From: Schistosoma haematobium
Taxonomy: Eukaryota > Platyhelminthes > Trematoda > Strigeidida > Schistosomatidae
NCBI RefSeq assembly: GCF_000699445.3
Contig: NC_067202.1
Location: 16,649,644-16,713,643, forward strand
Length of the DNA: 64,000 bases
Direction: 5' to 3'
The notes beneath the pieces were generated by a model. It saw only the letters and a list, made by a program, of their open reading frames with translations. It did not search any database and had not been told where the DNA came from. Positions 45,123 to 56,751 of this stretch are shown here, piece by piece. The position numbers and the translations under genes were made by a program. Position 1 is the stretch's first letter, and each line of letters starts with the position of its first letter.

Positions 45123-46082
45123 ACAACTTTTTTTGAAAGAATACCAAAACATGATGTGCTGAAAAATATAGTTTAAATAAGAACCCTTACATATAATGAT
45201 CCCATTGTATAAGTCGTTTAGCTATTAGCTATTACTTCGTAGATAATGCTTATTTGTTTGAAGTGATCAGTGTTGAAATTAAGTCTTAGTATGTGAAATA
45301 TGAAGACTGATATCCAAATGACTTCAGTCATAGCATATCAAATGGAATGGATCGTATACCATGGTATTGACAGTTTCCTACTTACTGACTTATAGTCAAT
45401 AAGAAGTTGTTACCATCAACCATACCAAGAATTCCATTGAAGGACCTAGAATGACAACATTATTTCTGACTATTAAAAGGATCCAGATAGAAGTCTCAAA
45501 TGAATGAGATCATGTAGCGAGATGTATTCAATCTGAAGATTATGAGATTAGCACTTGACCTTCTAAAACTAGTAACCTTTCTAAAATCACTATGTACTTA
45601 CAGGTTTCGTTATTTTCCTAATGAAATACGCTTGATTATTACAGATTTCCTAGAAGATAGTTTCAAAATCACAAGATCTTTTGTTAGCATCTCAACAATG
45701 TTGTTACATGCATAATTAGCCTTGATCAAGTTAAATGCTGATGTAGTATGGTGTGGGTTACTTATATCCATATAAGTACTATATAAAACGGTGGTCAGGC
45801 ATAGAATGTATTTCACTAGAAGATCGGGAAGGAAAGAACGGAGATGGAATGTAATTGGTATGAAAATGAATGAACAATGAAATCTGAGACAATAGACTGA
45901 TATTTCCAAAGGAACAGTCAAATTTGAGACGATGGATTGATATTTTGCAAATTAGCTACGTTTACTGAATAAGTTAAGCGTGGAATAAATGCTCCCTCTC
46001 AATTGATTTACAGTTCCAGTGTAATATATGATTTCATTCTAAATGCTTTAACAATAAATTTTCATTTTATTTCTATGAACAG
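45123..46082. other. Intron 5 stretch, nothing recognised
   Basis: AT-rich DNA between a truncated SINE and the exon 6 acceptor. A chance minus frame at 45610-45921 shows no motif. Confidence 0.4.
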
Positions 46083-46422
46083 GTCACACCAGCTATACAA
46101 CCCTTAACAACACTTAGTCTTTCTGGTTTATCTACATCAACTGCTTTCAATAATCTTGCACGAGCTTTACTTCCTACATCAGTTGCTTATAATACTGGAG
46201 AATCATTGACTGCACCACCATCATTGTCTGGTGCTCCACCTCCAACACTATTTCATAGTCCTAATTTAATGCCGAATTCTAATCCACTTCTTTCAAATTT
46301 AAGACCACCAATGTTTCCCCAACAACAACAACAGCACTTGTTACAGAATTTTCAAATTCCTTCAGCTATGGAACCATCTTATCTTTCATCACAAAATAGA
46401 TTAGCTGGTCCATCAAATATGG
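46083..46422 (+). CDS. Host gene exon 6
   Basis: A 340-nt exon between TTCTATGAACAG and GTAAGTAAC: 113 whole codons plus one base, in phase with exon 5. It starts VTPAIQPLTTLSLSGLSTST, is Pro/Ser/Leu rich (APPSLSGAPPPTLFHSPNLM without the first residue) and has a short Gln run at 46319-46338. Likely disordered, possibly binding SH3-type or EVH1-type partners through its Pro-rich part (inference only). Confidence 0.9.
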
Positions 46423-46529
46423 GTAAGTAACATGATTGAAGATGTTTAAAATATGCGTTAAGAAATCTATCAAGTACTAGAACATTTTTGAAGTTATGGA
46501 AATTGTAGGTAACGTTGAGATGTGCATTG

Positions 46530-46795
46530 CATAGTACTTACTTACTTACTTACGCCAGTTACTCCTAATGGAGCATAGGCCGCCGACCAGCATTCTCCAA
46601 CCCACTCTGTCCTGGGCCTATTTTTCTAATTCCATCCAATTCTCGTTCATTTTTCTCATGTCGATCTCCATTTCCCGGCGTAATGTGTTCTTTGGTCTTC
46701 CTCTCCTCCTTCGGCCTTGAGGATTCCATGTGAGGGCTTGTCCTGTGACGCAGTTGGGTGCTTTCCTCAATGTGTGTCCTATCCACATTGCATAT
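46530..46795 (-). mobile_element. RTE 3' end
   Basis: On + it starts with CTTA repeats (46537-46552), then GCATAGGCCGCCGACCAGCA. On the minus strand 46786-46565 encodes the end of the RTE protein with one shift. Little diverged, so probably a fairly recent insertion. Confidence 0.75.
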
Positions 46796-47394
46796 GCTTA
46801 ATCATAATCTAGTTTAATACGATATGGAATGGATATCAATCAATGTACGCTTGAAGAATGTAACTTGTAATCTAACCAAAGTATGGAATTATTTCATCAT
46901 AGTGTTACTGAATTATGAACTTCTGGATTTAATTCAGCTCGATATTTGTTATCTACTCACCAATGAGTTAAGCTGATATTGATGGAGGTTTCAGTGTTGT
47001 TTTAAATAGTTTATTCTTTCATCATCATTCTCCAAGGAACCGCCATTTTATTTAAATATCGTACATTCATAAGTAGTTAAGCTTAAGATGGAATTCATGA
47101 CGTTCCAGTGAGTTATCATGATTGATTTAGTTAGTCGAACCAGGAGTCAGGTTATAGCTCACCGACGATAAACAGTAAGTGTTACATTTCATCATTAGCG
47201 AATAAACTTAGATTGGAAGTTTAGATTTTTTGTATTCAGATTCTATGGTCTGAATTATTTATGATCATCATAGGAAATGAATGTATTCATCGTGCGATAA
47301 ATTAACCATCTTTCTACTACACGGTGTTGATTACTTCTTTAGAAAATGCTGAAAGTAATTACAAATGTCACTTGGTATTGTTTACTCGAATCTT

Positions 47395-47730
47395 CGTATT
47401 GATGTTTTGGAACTGCAATTGATCAGTCAATATCGAGGCAATAAGCACAGTATGCACATATGCCAATAACAGATTGATCAATTGCAGTCCTGAACATCAA
47501 TCGGAAGATTCAAATAAACTATACGAAGTGAATTTAAAACTTCACCCGATTGTACAAATAGGTGGCTGTCAATACTCATTAGCTAAGTGGATAACGCGAT
47601 GTCGTTTGAAGCGAAAGGTACTGAGTTCGAGTCCCAGAGTGAACAACAACTCTGAGATGCAGGTACATCCAGCTGACGAGTCCCAAATAGGACGAAACGT
47701 GCGTCGTGGATTCCACTGCTAATCGGAAAA
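47395..47730 (+). mobile_element. Family A SINE, well preserved, permuted
   Basis: A tail piece (TATGCCAATAACAGATTGAT ... TGCAGTCCTGAACATCAAT) precedes the leader, head (TAGCTAAGTGGATAACG; CTGAGTTCGAGTCCC) and ribozyme (47665-47712). It stops shortly after GATTCCACTGCTAAT. Confidence 0.8.
47665..47712 (+). ncRNA. Hammerhead ribozyme motif, family A
   Basis: Core CTGACGA at 47673-47679, stem II GTCC/GGAC, GAAA, stem III ACGTGCGT pairing with one G-U, GTC at 47703-47705. Stem I ATCCAG/GTGGAT pairs except at the position next to the cleavage site. Confidence 0.65.
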
Positions 47731-48453
47731 CGTTTACTATTGAAGATCGTCAATGACTGCAAATTCATCTTTCGAAACTAGTCAATAAGGATTATGTCTT
47801 GAAACCCTCCAAACAATATTACGTGTTAAGTCAACAATCCGACTACTGATTCTAATTCGGTCTATTTCTCATTGAATATTTTCTTAAAGTTTTATGTCTC
47901 TCACTTGATCAATTACACTCCCTACCAACACTATTAACCCAGAGCCAACAGCTAGGCCCCTATTAATTTATTATACACAAGCTCCTTTCTATGCCTCTGA
48001 CTTGAGTCCAGGAGTAGTAACCAGCCTCTACTTCACCCATATTTCAATCAGAAATTCTTAATATACAAACACAGTGGACCACATTACATCATATATAGAT
48101 TGATTTCATCATGATAAGGTTAATTGATACATTGAGTGATTAGTCAACAAAATATTTGGATTCCTTAGGCACGCCAATTCGGTTAGCAGAAATCGAGGTC
48201 TCTTCTTACTGTAACAGCCGACTGGACCCATGTATCGGAACTTAGTGTGTCCGTGTTGGAATCGGACACTACATAACACAACATGAATCATCATTTCATA
48301 CTGATTGTCGTGCTAGAACCATGAGGAGCTACTTTAGGTCAGTGAAGCATATTTCCATCAATTCTTTTTCTAAAATGTCAGCTTTTTTGTTCGAAGCTAT
48401 CTTTCCCCCCCTAACACTAAAAATGTTTGTTTTTTATATACTCAACATTTTAG

Positions 48454-48795
48454 GATTAATTGGTGATATTGCACAAACTGATTTATTGAATGATCCATCT
48501 TGGCAAGCTGAACAAAGACGAAGAATTGATCTACAAAGAACACGTTCATTGTTGAATGAACAAGAAAGGAAATTATTTGAAGAATTGAAAAATATTCGTA
48601 ATCGACGAGCTGGTCTTTCAAAATTAGAACAATTTGGACGTTCTACGACTGGTAGTGGTGGCAGTGCTGTTGGTACTTCTGGATTAACACCTCTAGAAAG
48701 TTATCGTCGAGTTACTAAACGTATATCAACTAGTGAAGATGCACGTCTTAGAAATCGTAATAGGCCTTTATATGCAATTGGTCGGTCTGGGTCAG
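48454..48795 (+). CDS. Host gene exon 7 (charged helix)
   Basis: A 342-nt exon between CTCAACATTTTAG and GTTAGTTA. It completes a Gly codon, has 113 codons and leaves one base. The first half is strongly charged and helical (QAEQRRRIDLQRTRSLLNEQ, ERKLFEELKNIRNRRAGLSK), with leucines spaced as in a short coiled coil. A Gly/Ser/Thr linker follows, then an Arg-rich end. This is the most protein-like segment of the gene and the best query for a homology search. The family was not recognised. Confidence 0.92.
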
Positions 48796-49079
48796 GTTAG
48801 TTATGATTTGCGGTTATAACGCAGGAATTATTATATTTTTCTTTCTTGTATGAGATACTACATATACTACGATAATAATTCTAGTGATAGAGTTTATACG
48901 CCATACACAGATTGGATCACGTCATATCCGATGCTCGATTCATGATCACAAACAAAGATTTAGAATAAACCCTAGAAACTAATCAATTTCACACAATTAC
49001 ATGCAGCCACATTCAGCGAATTCAGAGTAGCAATAAATAAAGGAAAAGCAAATCATACATTTAATAATTAGCAAGCTAA

Positions 49080-49540
49080 ATGTCTGTTTTTTCACGCTCC
49101 CAAATGCCTTGGTACCTCCGAGAGTGGGAAGAGTCAGCCCTTCCTCTCCAAATACTCGCACATGGCCATGTGCACACAACCACTGCCAGAGAAGTCCTAC
49201 TCACTGCCTTCTCGTGGCAGGGGTGTTGGTTACGAAGTTGAGATGACGAAAAGTGACTGTTCGATGCTTAAACCGGGTGGGTGGATACGGAGAGTCTATC
49301 TAAGGGAGTTGAAAAACCCTCATTCCAAAGCAGTCGTGCACATGTGCTTCAGGATCCTGAGGGAACCAATGGCTTCCGAACCTAGTATTGTCCACCGGCT
49401 ACCACGAGACTGCATCTCTGAACTCTGTTCCACTGTCCTATGGATTAGACGTCTGGGTCAAAGGCTCCGGGTGTTGCCCCTAAGAAAACCACTTGCTTCG
49501 GTCTGGGTGTCCAAGCAGTATTCCAACCGTCAAACAAATC
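49080..49540 (+). repeat. Dispersed repeat family D, copy 3
   Basis: Inverted relative to the copy at 9595. Its + frame 49162-49599 stays open across almost the whole repeat and contains PEKSYSLPSRGRGVGYEVEM and LKPGGWIRR. It is the longest and least damaged D copy, lying in intron 7. Its function is unknown. Confidence 0.6.
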
Positions 49541-49819
49541 TTTTTGAGGATCCATCACTTCTATTTGTCAAAAACCTATTGAGAAACAAGATAGAATGAC
49601 CTACATCATTTTCGAACATGAAAACTATGGAAAGATTGGCATGTATTAAACTAATGTAAAATGTCAATTAAGTTAACATTCTCATCATAAATGACCAAAG
49701 TGTCGTCATGTTATTATCTTGTTACTGTACTGATTCAAGGTATTACAAATCAAATTAATGAACATTTATGTCATCTCTAGTTTTAATTGTTAAACCTTTC
49801 TTTCTTCACATTTTTCTAG

Positions 49820-49891
49820 CTGATACAGCAAGAGTACCACTTGGCAGTGGTGGTCATTATCCGTATGGTGATGCTTATGGATCAGATCTTG
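49820..49891 (+). CDS. Host gene exon 8
   Basis: A 72-nt exon between CACATTTTTCTAG and GTACGTTC: two bases completing Ala, 23 codons (DTARVPLGSGGHYPYGDAYG then SDL) and one base. Phase fits exons 7 and 9. Gly/Tyr rich. Confidence 0.85.
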
Positions 49892-50269
49892 GTACGTTCA
49901 TGATTTATTAATCTTTACAATAGTTATTATCATTATTAATAATTCATTATTAGATATAGTTCTGTATACCTTGAGATGAAGGCATCCTTTTAATGTAAGA
50001 GATTGTGATATACTATCCGATTGTTTAAACCGAAATAGATTGCCTTTGGTAATTTGATGTGATTCTAGAATAATAAATAAGAACTTTCGTCTAAATTTGA
50101 TCGAATAGTTTTACTGTATTTGGGCGCCAAGTTAATGTGAGACAAGGAAATATCATCCTTGAAAAAGCTTGAACTAGATTGCCAGGCGAAACGTTGGATT
50201 TACTTCAAATTCATTCGTTGAAATTTCACAAATACCTTCTTCCTCTTTAACGAAGCTGATTGTATTAGT

Positions 50270-50480
50270 GTCAGAAGGGGTTTTTGTGGAGATCGTATTG
50301 GTTTCAATAGTTGAAATTATGAGTCAATTGAAGGTAGACCACTATGGAAAACGTGGAAGCACCAGATGCACACTGTTGAGGAGTCCAACAATTGGACGAA
50401 ACGGCCATCCGGTGCTTTCAGGTTTTCCATGGTAGTCTAGCTTCAATTGACTCATGATCTCAACTATTGAGATTGTGTTA
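50270..50480. mobile_element. Compact family B foldback
   Basis: The left arm (GGGGTTTTTGTGGAGATCGT ... GGAAGCACC) meets a plus-oriented ribozyme-to-end arm at about 50363 with nothing between. The ribozyme core is TTGAGGA (C3 lost) with stem II and GAAA kept. Confidence 0.75.
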
Positions 50481-51409
50481 GTTTTGATGGTGAAACTTAA
50501 CAAATTAAAGTTGATCGTTCCAAGTATTAATCCACCGCTTAGCATATTAATTTTTAAATACATATTAGTTGATCATTTTTTAAATATGAATTTCCACCTC
50601 GAGTTGACTATTGAAACTCAACTAGATCGAGAGTTGCGACATATTAATTTAGAGTTTCAACTAGCAGCCCGCTTGAATCACTGAGATACCTACTCCTGTC
50701 ATTTAGACACTTCAACAAGCTATATGTTATTATGTTTGTTTTAACACATTATTATGTCTATTCATCACATAACCCATTTCGGATGCGTTTGTGAAAAGTT
50801 TAAGACCTTCCGGCGTACAAGTTACGAAAGAGCCCAATGAGAGACATCATGATGACCGTCGATATGTATCGAAATGAATGAACATTATTCAGATTTCTAT
50901 TCCTGAACTGTTAACATCTAACTGCTAATCACTTATTGGCAAGATGGATTATCTTTGATTCCTACTAAGTTTAAACATGTATCGTAATGATGTTATCATC
51001 ACAATTCAACAATCCTGGTTGAATGATTTACAAGACAATTGCTCGGTATCACTACAAGATTTCAGCATGTGTCGTCAGAATCGATCATGAAATAAGAAAC
51101 GGTAACTTGGTGACAAACTTTGACCTGGGAATTCTACATTGTACCAGAAATATAATATTGAATAAAGACATTAATAATAATAATATCTCACAGATAGCAT
51201 AAGATACTACTGATAATACGATGTATTGTGGTTTAATTGAATATAACGATACTAAACTTAGATCGCACAAGTTTCGTACATGATAAATATCAGGGGGATA
51301 GGTACTTGATTTTTTCAACTAGATTTAACTCCCTCATACAATGTGAATCTAATCTGATCAATGAGAATCAAGTGACCAATCATACATCGGAATCTTTGAA
51401 TTGTAATCC

Positions 51410-52170
51410 AGTGAGACTTTGCTCTTCTATCCCATACACACAAGTAAATGTAGGTGAAGATAGTCGGTGTAGCAGTAGCCTCAGCACAGTAAGCCTCAAC
51501 ATGCACAACAGAAAAAGCAACATCCTCAAATACAACATGAAGAATACCAACATAGTTACACTTAATGGAAAAACTCTGGAAGTGGTGGAAACATTCACGT
51601 ATCTGGACAGCATCATCGATGAACAAGGAGGATCTGATGGGCATGTAAAGGCAGGGATTGGCAAACTATATGCAGCGTTCCTACGGTTGAAAAACATATG
51701 CAACTCAAAACAACTGTCAGAAAAACATTAAAGTCACAATCTTGAATACAAAGGTCAAGACATTACCGAGCTGAAACGTAGAGAACTACTACAACCATCA
51801 TCAAAAAGGTACAAGTATTTATAAACAATTGTCTACACAAAATAGTCAATGTCCATTGACCGGATACCATCTGGGACAATCTACTGTGCAAGAAAACAAA
51901 CCAGCTTCCAGTCGAAAAAAAAACTAGGAAAAGACGATGGAAGTAGATAGGACATATATCAAACTGCATCACAAAGCAGGCGCTAACTTGGAATGTTGAA
52001 TGCAAACGGAAAAGAGAAAGGCCATAGAGCACACTGTATCGAGAATTAGAATCAGACATCAAAATAATGAATAACAACTAGATAGAATTGCCCCGGACAA
52101 AGTTGGTTAGAGAATACTGGTACATGGCCTATTCTCCTCCACATGGTGTAACAGGCGTAATTAAGTAAGG
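51410..52170 (+). mobile_element. RTE/SR2-type retrotransposon, RT C-terminus
   Basis: The + frame through 51731 gives VVETFTYLDSIIDEQGGSDG and FLRLKNICNSKQLSEKH. After a shift it reads the WRTTTTIIKKVQ, NLLCKKTNQLP and LVREYW..FSST-like end. It begins just after the RT catalytic box. Located in intron 8. Confidence 0.75.
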
Positions 52171-52620
52171 TTAAAAATATCATGTTCTCTGTGAGATCTA
52201 AAGTTTTGGCCTCAATCTTTGGTTGCTATGTGAATATAAGCGTGAATTGAAAATTCCAAAATAAAAAAGACATTCGATGAGCACATGGAACTTGACAGCA
52301 ATAACAAGTCTATAAAAGATATCTTTGTTTGCTTATGGGTTAGGAGCTAACTGAATAGATCACTGATAATGTATCAGATTGTGACACTTGTCGATGATGA
52401 TTAAAATGTTCAGGGAAGCAAACGTTGGAGGAATACATTACGTTGATAACGTGTACGAACTAGTATGTAACTTTCATCTTTTGATTTCCCTCCAGTTGCA
52501 TTCAATGTCTAATCACTTATCTTAGTAACTAATATTGTAAGCGTTTACTTAATTACAATTATTTTTTGAATAGATTTATATTTTGAAATGGAATTTCGGA
52601 TTTTTTTTTTCAACCTACAG

Positions 52621-52815
52621 ATGAAGATTCAGCTCTATTGGCTATTTTAGAACAAAGATTATCTAGAAAACCGGAAAGTCGAAGAATCTACTCGGATTCT
52701 GAGATGGGATTACAAGATGCAGGTGATATTCCATTACGTATTGTTGGACAACAACAACGTTCTGGTCATGTGGTTGACGGGTCTAGTCAAGCTTTCACTG
52801 GTCCCACTATACCAG
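52621..52815 (+). CDS. Host gene exon 9
   Basis: A 195-nt exon between a strong polypyrimidine tract with CAACCTACAG and GTAACAGT. It completes Asp, has 64 codons and leaves one base. It begins EDSALLAILEQRLSRKPESR, a short acidic/basic amphipathic stretch, then RIYSDSEMG. Phase matches exons 8 and 10. Confidence 0.9.
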
Positions 52816-53129
52816 GTAACAGTATTATTATTATTGTACCTGAAAGTCCTCGGAAGATGGACTCTTCAACCGCTTTGATGTTTTATGTCTTCTTGTCTCT
52901 ATATAATCCTAAAGTTTGTCAACATAAGGATAACAATTTTGTATTTTTAGGATAAAATAAATTTCGAGAATTTAAGTCTGGGAGGTGATATTGCATTAAT
53001 ATAATCAGTGATATGGGTAACAGTCCTAATTATGAGGAAATTAAAAGATTCACTGATCAGTAATTTAATATAGATCAACATAGAACTATACAAACATGAC
53101 ATTATTAATACAGGGTTATGGAAATCTGA

Positions 53130-53225
53130 GACCAACTACCCCGTACGGGATCGTGGATGCGCACTGATGAAGAGCATCACCATAGGACGAAACGAATGTT
53201 CAGTGCTCCTAGGTTCATGATTTCA
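53130..53225 (+). mobile_element. Family B fragment
   Basis: Head-end to post-ribozyme piece (GGGATCGTGGATGCGCACTG, AGGACGAAACGAATGTTCAG). Core C3 is lost. Confidence 0.55.
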
Positions 53226-53624
53226 GTGAAACATGGCATTGTTCGCTATCCATTAACCAGTCAATCGTACATTTGATTTATTCATTACAAAATCGATGTA
53301 TCAGTCAAAGTCACGCGTTTAAAAAGTTTCTCAATCAGAACAACATAAAGGTCAGATAATTGATCGAGAGGAAATGCCGTACACCTAAGTTTGCAACTGT
53401 TTAGAATATATCAGCAAGGCATACCTGTAATTGAACAGAACTGGTATTTAATAAGGGAATCGAACATAGACTCTCACTACAAAAAACATGTACAAATTAG
53501 TTCTGCAAACACAAATTTACTAAATCTGATCATCACTTACCTGACAGGTTCAGCGACATAAAAACACTAACAACCAGTGCAAATATATAGCACCCTTTTA
53601 AAGGTTACGCTTCACAGACACAAA

Positions 53625-53990
53625 GTGTAACATAATTATTTACTATACAGTGTTATTCACCAAATGCGGTATTACTGTTGTTTACGAAATTGAAAGGACA
53701 AAAAGCGAATGTCCGAAGCTTTAATCGGGTTGGTTGGCACGGAGGATCAATGTAGGGGAAATGGGGAACTATGATTTCAAATCAATAGTGCACATGGACT
53801 CCAAGATCCTGAGGAGACAAACAGCGTGTGAACCAATTATTGGTCACCCGCTTCCATGGGACTGTATATCTTAACGTTGCTTCACTGCCTTGTGAATCAG
53901 ACCTTTAGGTAGAAGGCTCGGATTGTGGCCGCCTAAGAAAACCACCTGCTTCGATTTGATTATCCTGGTAGTATCCTAACCTTCACACAA
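53625..53990 (+). repeat. Dispersed repeat family D, copy 4
   Basis: Same orientation as 49080: TGTTGTTTACGAAATTGAAA, then TCGGGTTGGTTGGCACGGAG, then CTAAGAAAACCACCTGCTTC. Frame broken. Confidence 0.55.
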
Positions 53991-54069
53991 ATCAAGTGAA
54001 TTGTGTAGCACATATTCATTCGGTGCTCCTTTGTACCAATATTTATGTGTTCAAATAAAATATGATATA

Positions 54070-54310
54070 CAATTTCGTGGATTATTTGAAGTTAGACATT
54101 AACACGGTTGGATGCCGGCCAGCTCAGTGATCTCGTGGTTAAGTGCTCGCGCGCGAAACCAGCAGATCCTGGGTTCGAATCTCGCAAGGGGCGAGGTCGT
54201 GGATGCGCACTGCTGAGGAGTCCCACACCAGGACGAAACAGCCGCCCAGTGCTTCTAGGTTTTCCATAGTGGTCTAACTTCAAATGACTCATGATCTTAA
54301 CCATTGAAAT
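54070..54310 (+). mobile_element. Family B SINE, near full length
   Basis: Begins TTCGTGGATTATTTGAAGTT, A-box region CAGTGATCTCGTGGTTAAG, B box GGGTTCGAATCTCG. The ribozyme at 54211-54256 has a perfect stem I and intact core CTGAGGA/GAAA, but the cleavage triplet is GCC. Loss of the U before the cleavage base should block cutting. Confidence 0.75.
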
Positions 54311-54501
54311 GTACAATGTATGCTTAAGTGTCGCTTGAATTACATGCCATACAACTTGGTTGACTGTTATCGGTTGTATTTCTACAATAATTAAGTTGAA
54401 CACTATTTCAGTGTTATTGGTCTGTTTTCATTCGATTAATACTGATTGATCACTTCTAGATACAAGTTTAAAGATGTAAATAATAAAAACTTATTTTACA
54501 G

Positions 54502-54708
54502 TTTCACCAATGAATTTACCATTTCCATACATGGATCTCGAATTGAAAACAACTCTTCCCCCAACTCCACCTCCTCGTTCTCGTATTCATGAATTTGATT
54601 ATTCTTTACAATCCACATACTATCCATATCATCTTGTCTTACGTCCTTATGAACATGATAATTCATATCGAGATATTAGTCCATTATCTGATATTATTAT
54701 GTCATATG
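54502..54708 (+). CDS. Host gene exon 10
   Basis: A 207-nt exon between CTTATTTTACAG and GTAAGATT. It completes Val, has 68 codons and leaves one base. It contains a Pro-rich motif (TTLPPTPPPRSRIHEFDYSL) and is Tyr/His rich (YYPYHLVLRPYEHDNSYRDI). The PPTPPPR core could bind SH3 or WW domains (inference). Confidence 0.92.
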
Positions 54709-54893
54709 GTAAGATTGAGTCCGTATGTCTATGTATATGTGTATAGATGAAATGGTTTGCTTCTAAGCATGACTGTCTTGCTCAATTGATATGCATGCCC
54801 AAATAAAGTAAAGCCTGATAGAATATCATACTCTAGTAAACAATATGAACATTAAAAAAACATCTTTATTCTCTTTTGTATACTATAATCTAG

Positions 54894-54931
54894 GTGAACA
54901 AAATGAAGACTCGGACTTATTTCCAAGACGG
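54894..54931 (+). CDS. Host gene exon 11 (micro-exon)
   Basis: A 38-nt exon between TATAATCTAG and GTAGGTTC: two bases completing Gly and 12 codons (EQNEDSDLFPRR), ending on a codon boundary. The next exon (58960) starts on a codon boundary, as required. Short acidic exons of this kind are common in flatworm genes. Confidence 0.75.
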
Positions 54932-55085
54932 GTAGGTTCTTTTTCGGGGAAAAGTAATTCGTTATCATTTTGCATAAACAGAATGAAGTTGATATAAGTA
55001 TTAGATAGCTTCTCTGATGAGATATTGATAATTAAGGCATAGTAGGTAGAGAGATGTTTTCTTCTAATGTAAAACTTCTAATCAG

Positions 55086-55285
55086 TGTTTCAATATGAAA
55101 TCACCCATGAATCTAACCAAAGATCTTCAGATATTGAGGGGAGCAGTTTATCTTTAGATCAGTTAGTTGAGATGCAACGTTCCATATGTCTACTGTGGGG
55201 CCCTTTATTTCGTCGTCGTTTAGATCGAACAATGTTGTTGAAAAAGCTTTCCACTTTAGTGGCCTGTGGATCTGACTCCAATTAG
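55086..55285 (+). CDS. Possible alternative 3' exon of the host gene
   Basis: After ACTTCTAATCAG an open stretch of 66 codons (VFQYEITHESNQRSSDIEGS at its start, STLVACGSDSN at its end) runs to a TAG stop. Its phase fits exon 10 (1 nt + 2 nt) if exon 11 is skipped, which would give a shorter protein with its own C-terminus. The last part lies directly beside the LTR-like segment at 55300, so it could instead be retroelement-derived. Confidence 0.35.
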
Positions 55286-55299
55286 ATCGTATGAATGTT

Positions 55300-55767
55300 T
55301 GTTATCGCCTATCCTCGTATATAATCGTCGACTTAAATCGCGTTAGTTAATAACGGATTTAGATAGGTCGAATAACGAGAATGGACTTCTGAATACATAT
55401 ATTTTGTATATAAAGCGAATGGAATAGAGAGAAGAGAAACGACTCGGAGTGGAGATGGTGGGCAAGCCAACTCCCCTTTAATCAAACGTTAATCAATATT
55501 TATAGTTACACAAAAGTAGGTTACAGACATGTGATGAGTAAAGGGATAAGTGTACACACACCTACGCGCTCATATAAAAACAGTCAAGATTGATAAGCGA
55601 ATAAATAACAAGGTCAGAATGTGACTCAAGTCGAATGAATGAAATGGTCTGTCCGAAACCTAGAGTTAAGGTATATGGGCTTAACATAATAACCGACATT
55701 ACACTACCTTGAGTCGATTCTCTATATATACAATGTGACAATTACACTCTACTGTTAGTGAATAACA
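55300..55767. mobile_element. LTR-like segment (candidate solo LTR)
   Basis: The ends form a short inverted repeat, TGTTAT at 55300 and ATAACA at 55762-55767. A TATATAAAG box lies at 55408. No clear target duplication, primer-binding site or polyprotein was found; the three bases GTT flank both ends, which may be chance. Confidence 0.35.
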
Positions 55768-56751
55768 GTTTCAATCAGTAATGAATTGGTTAACCAAATG
55801 CTACATAGAACCTGGCACAAATATGCATTGATTCTAGCTGTCAGATTAGAATATTGCATCAAAAAGTATTAGTTGCAGAAAAGAATTTTTAGCATAGAAA
55901 AGAGAAAATCGTATAGGAAGATTTTGGAACTCAAAATCTAAGGTAAAACAGAGTGAATGGACCTTCTCATTTTAGAATGTTTCTTTAGCATATTATGCAA
56001 TAGCTTCATTCATTGGTTAAGTTGGTCGCTCGAATATCAATCAACTAATGTTCAGCTGTTTACATAGTTTAGTTCAATTATCAATAATATCATGGGCTGA
56101 TGACATATCTTGTGTTGGGCGTTTCTATCTTTTTTTTAGTATACTCCTACGCTAAATAACATTCCCCGTCGAAGTAGTTGGTGGTCGAGAGTGTATCTTA
56201 ACCACCTCAGTCGATGAAAACTCACTGATTCATCCACCGAACTGTTATCCTTTCCCTGTGATTAACCTCAGTAGTATACACTCGATAGTCCCAAAATACG
56301 CGAGTAATTCATTAAAGACACTCATGATCATTTGCTCATTCAACTCTCAGATGATTTATCTTAGGTTATATTGGTCATCTTTGAAATATGTATTGATCAT
56401 TATAAAGGACCTCATATAGTTTTTAAATAAAGTTCCAATAATCGTACAATGTTATTGATATTTCATGGATAGTAAGAGTAATATAATAATTCTCATTTTA
56501 CAAAAAATAATCGAATAAAGTTACATCAACTGCTTTAGTCCTTTTTCACATATCCACTATTGAACGATCTTGAAACTTTGAGTTGTTTTCTTTAATGGAA
56601 AGGTGCGAGATCTGACGTTACATCAATTCAAAACTTTTCTAGGTTGACAATATGTTCTTCACCGTTATAGTTTGAGCTTATGATCAGAGTTCAGGCTTAG
56701 GGCTCAGGGTTAGTTTATATGAATCACAACTAACACTAATCATAAATATCA
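55768..56751. other. Intron 11 stretch, nothing recognised
   Basis: AT-rich DNA with no exon in the required phase and no assigned repeat. Confidence 0.35.

Noticed and set aside
53150..53200. A CTGATGA hammerhead core at 53160
   Set aside because: It arises by a shifted register: relative to family B the core C3 is lost, and stem II does not form in either register.
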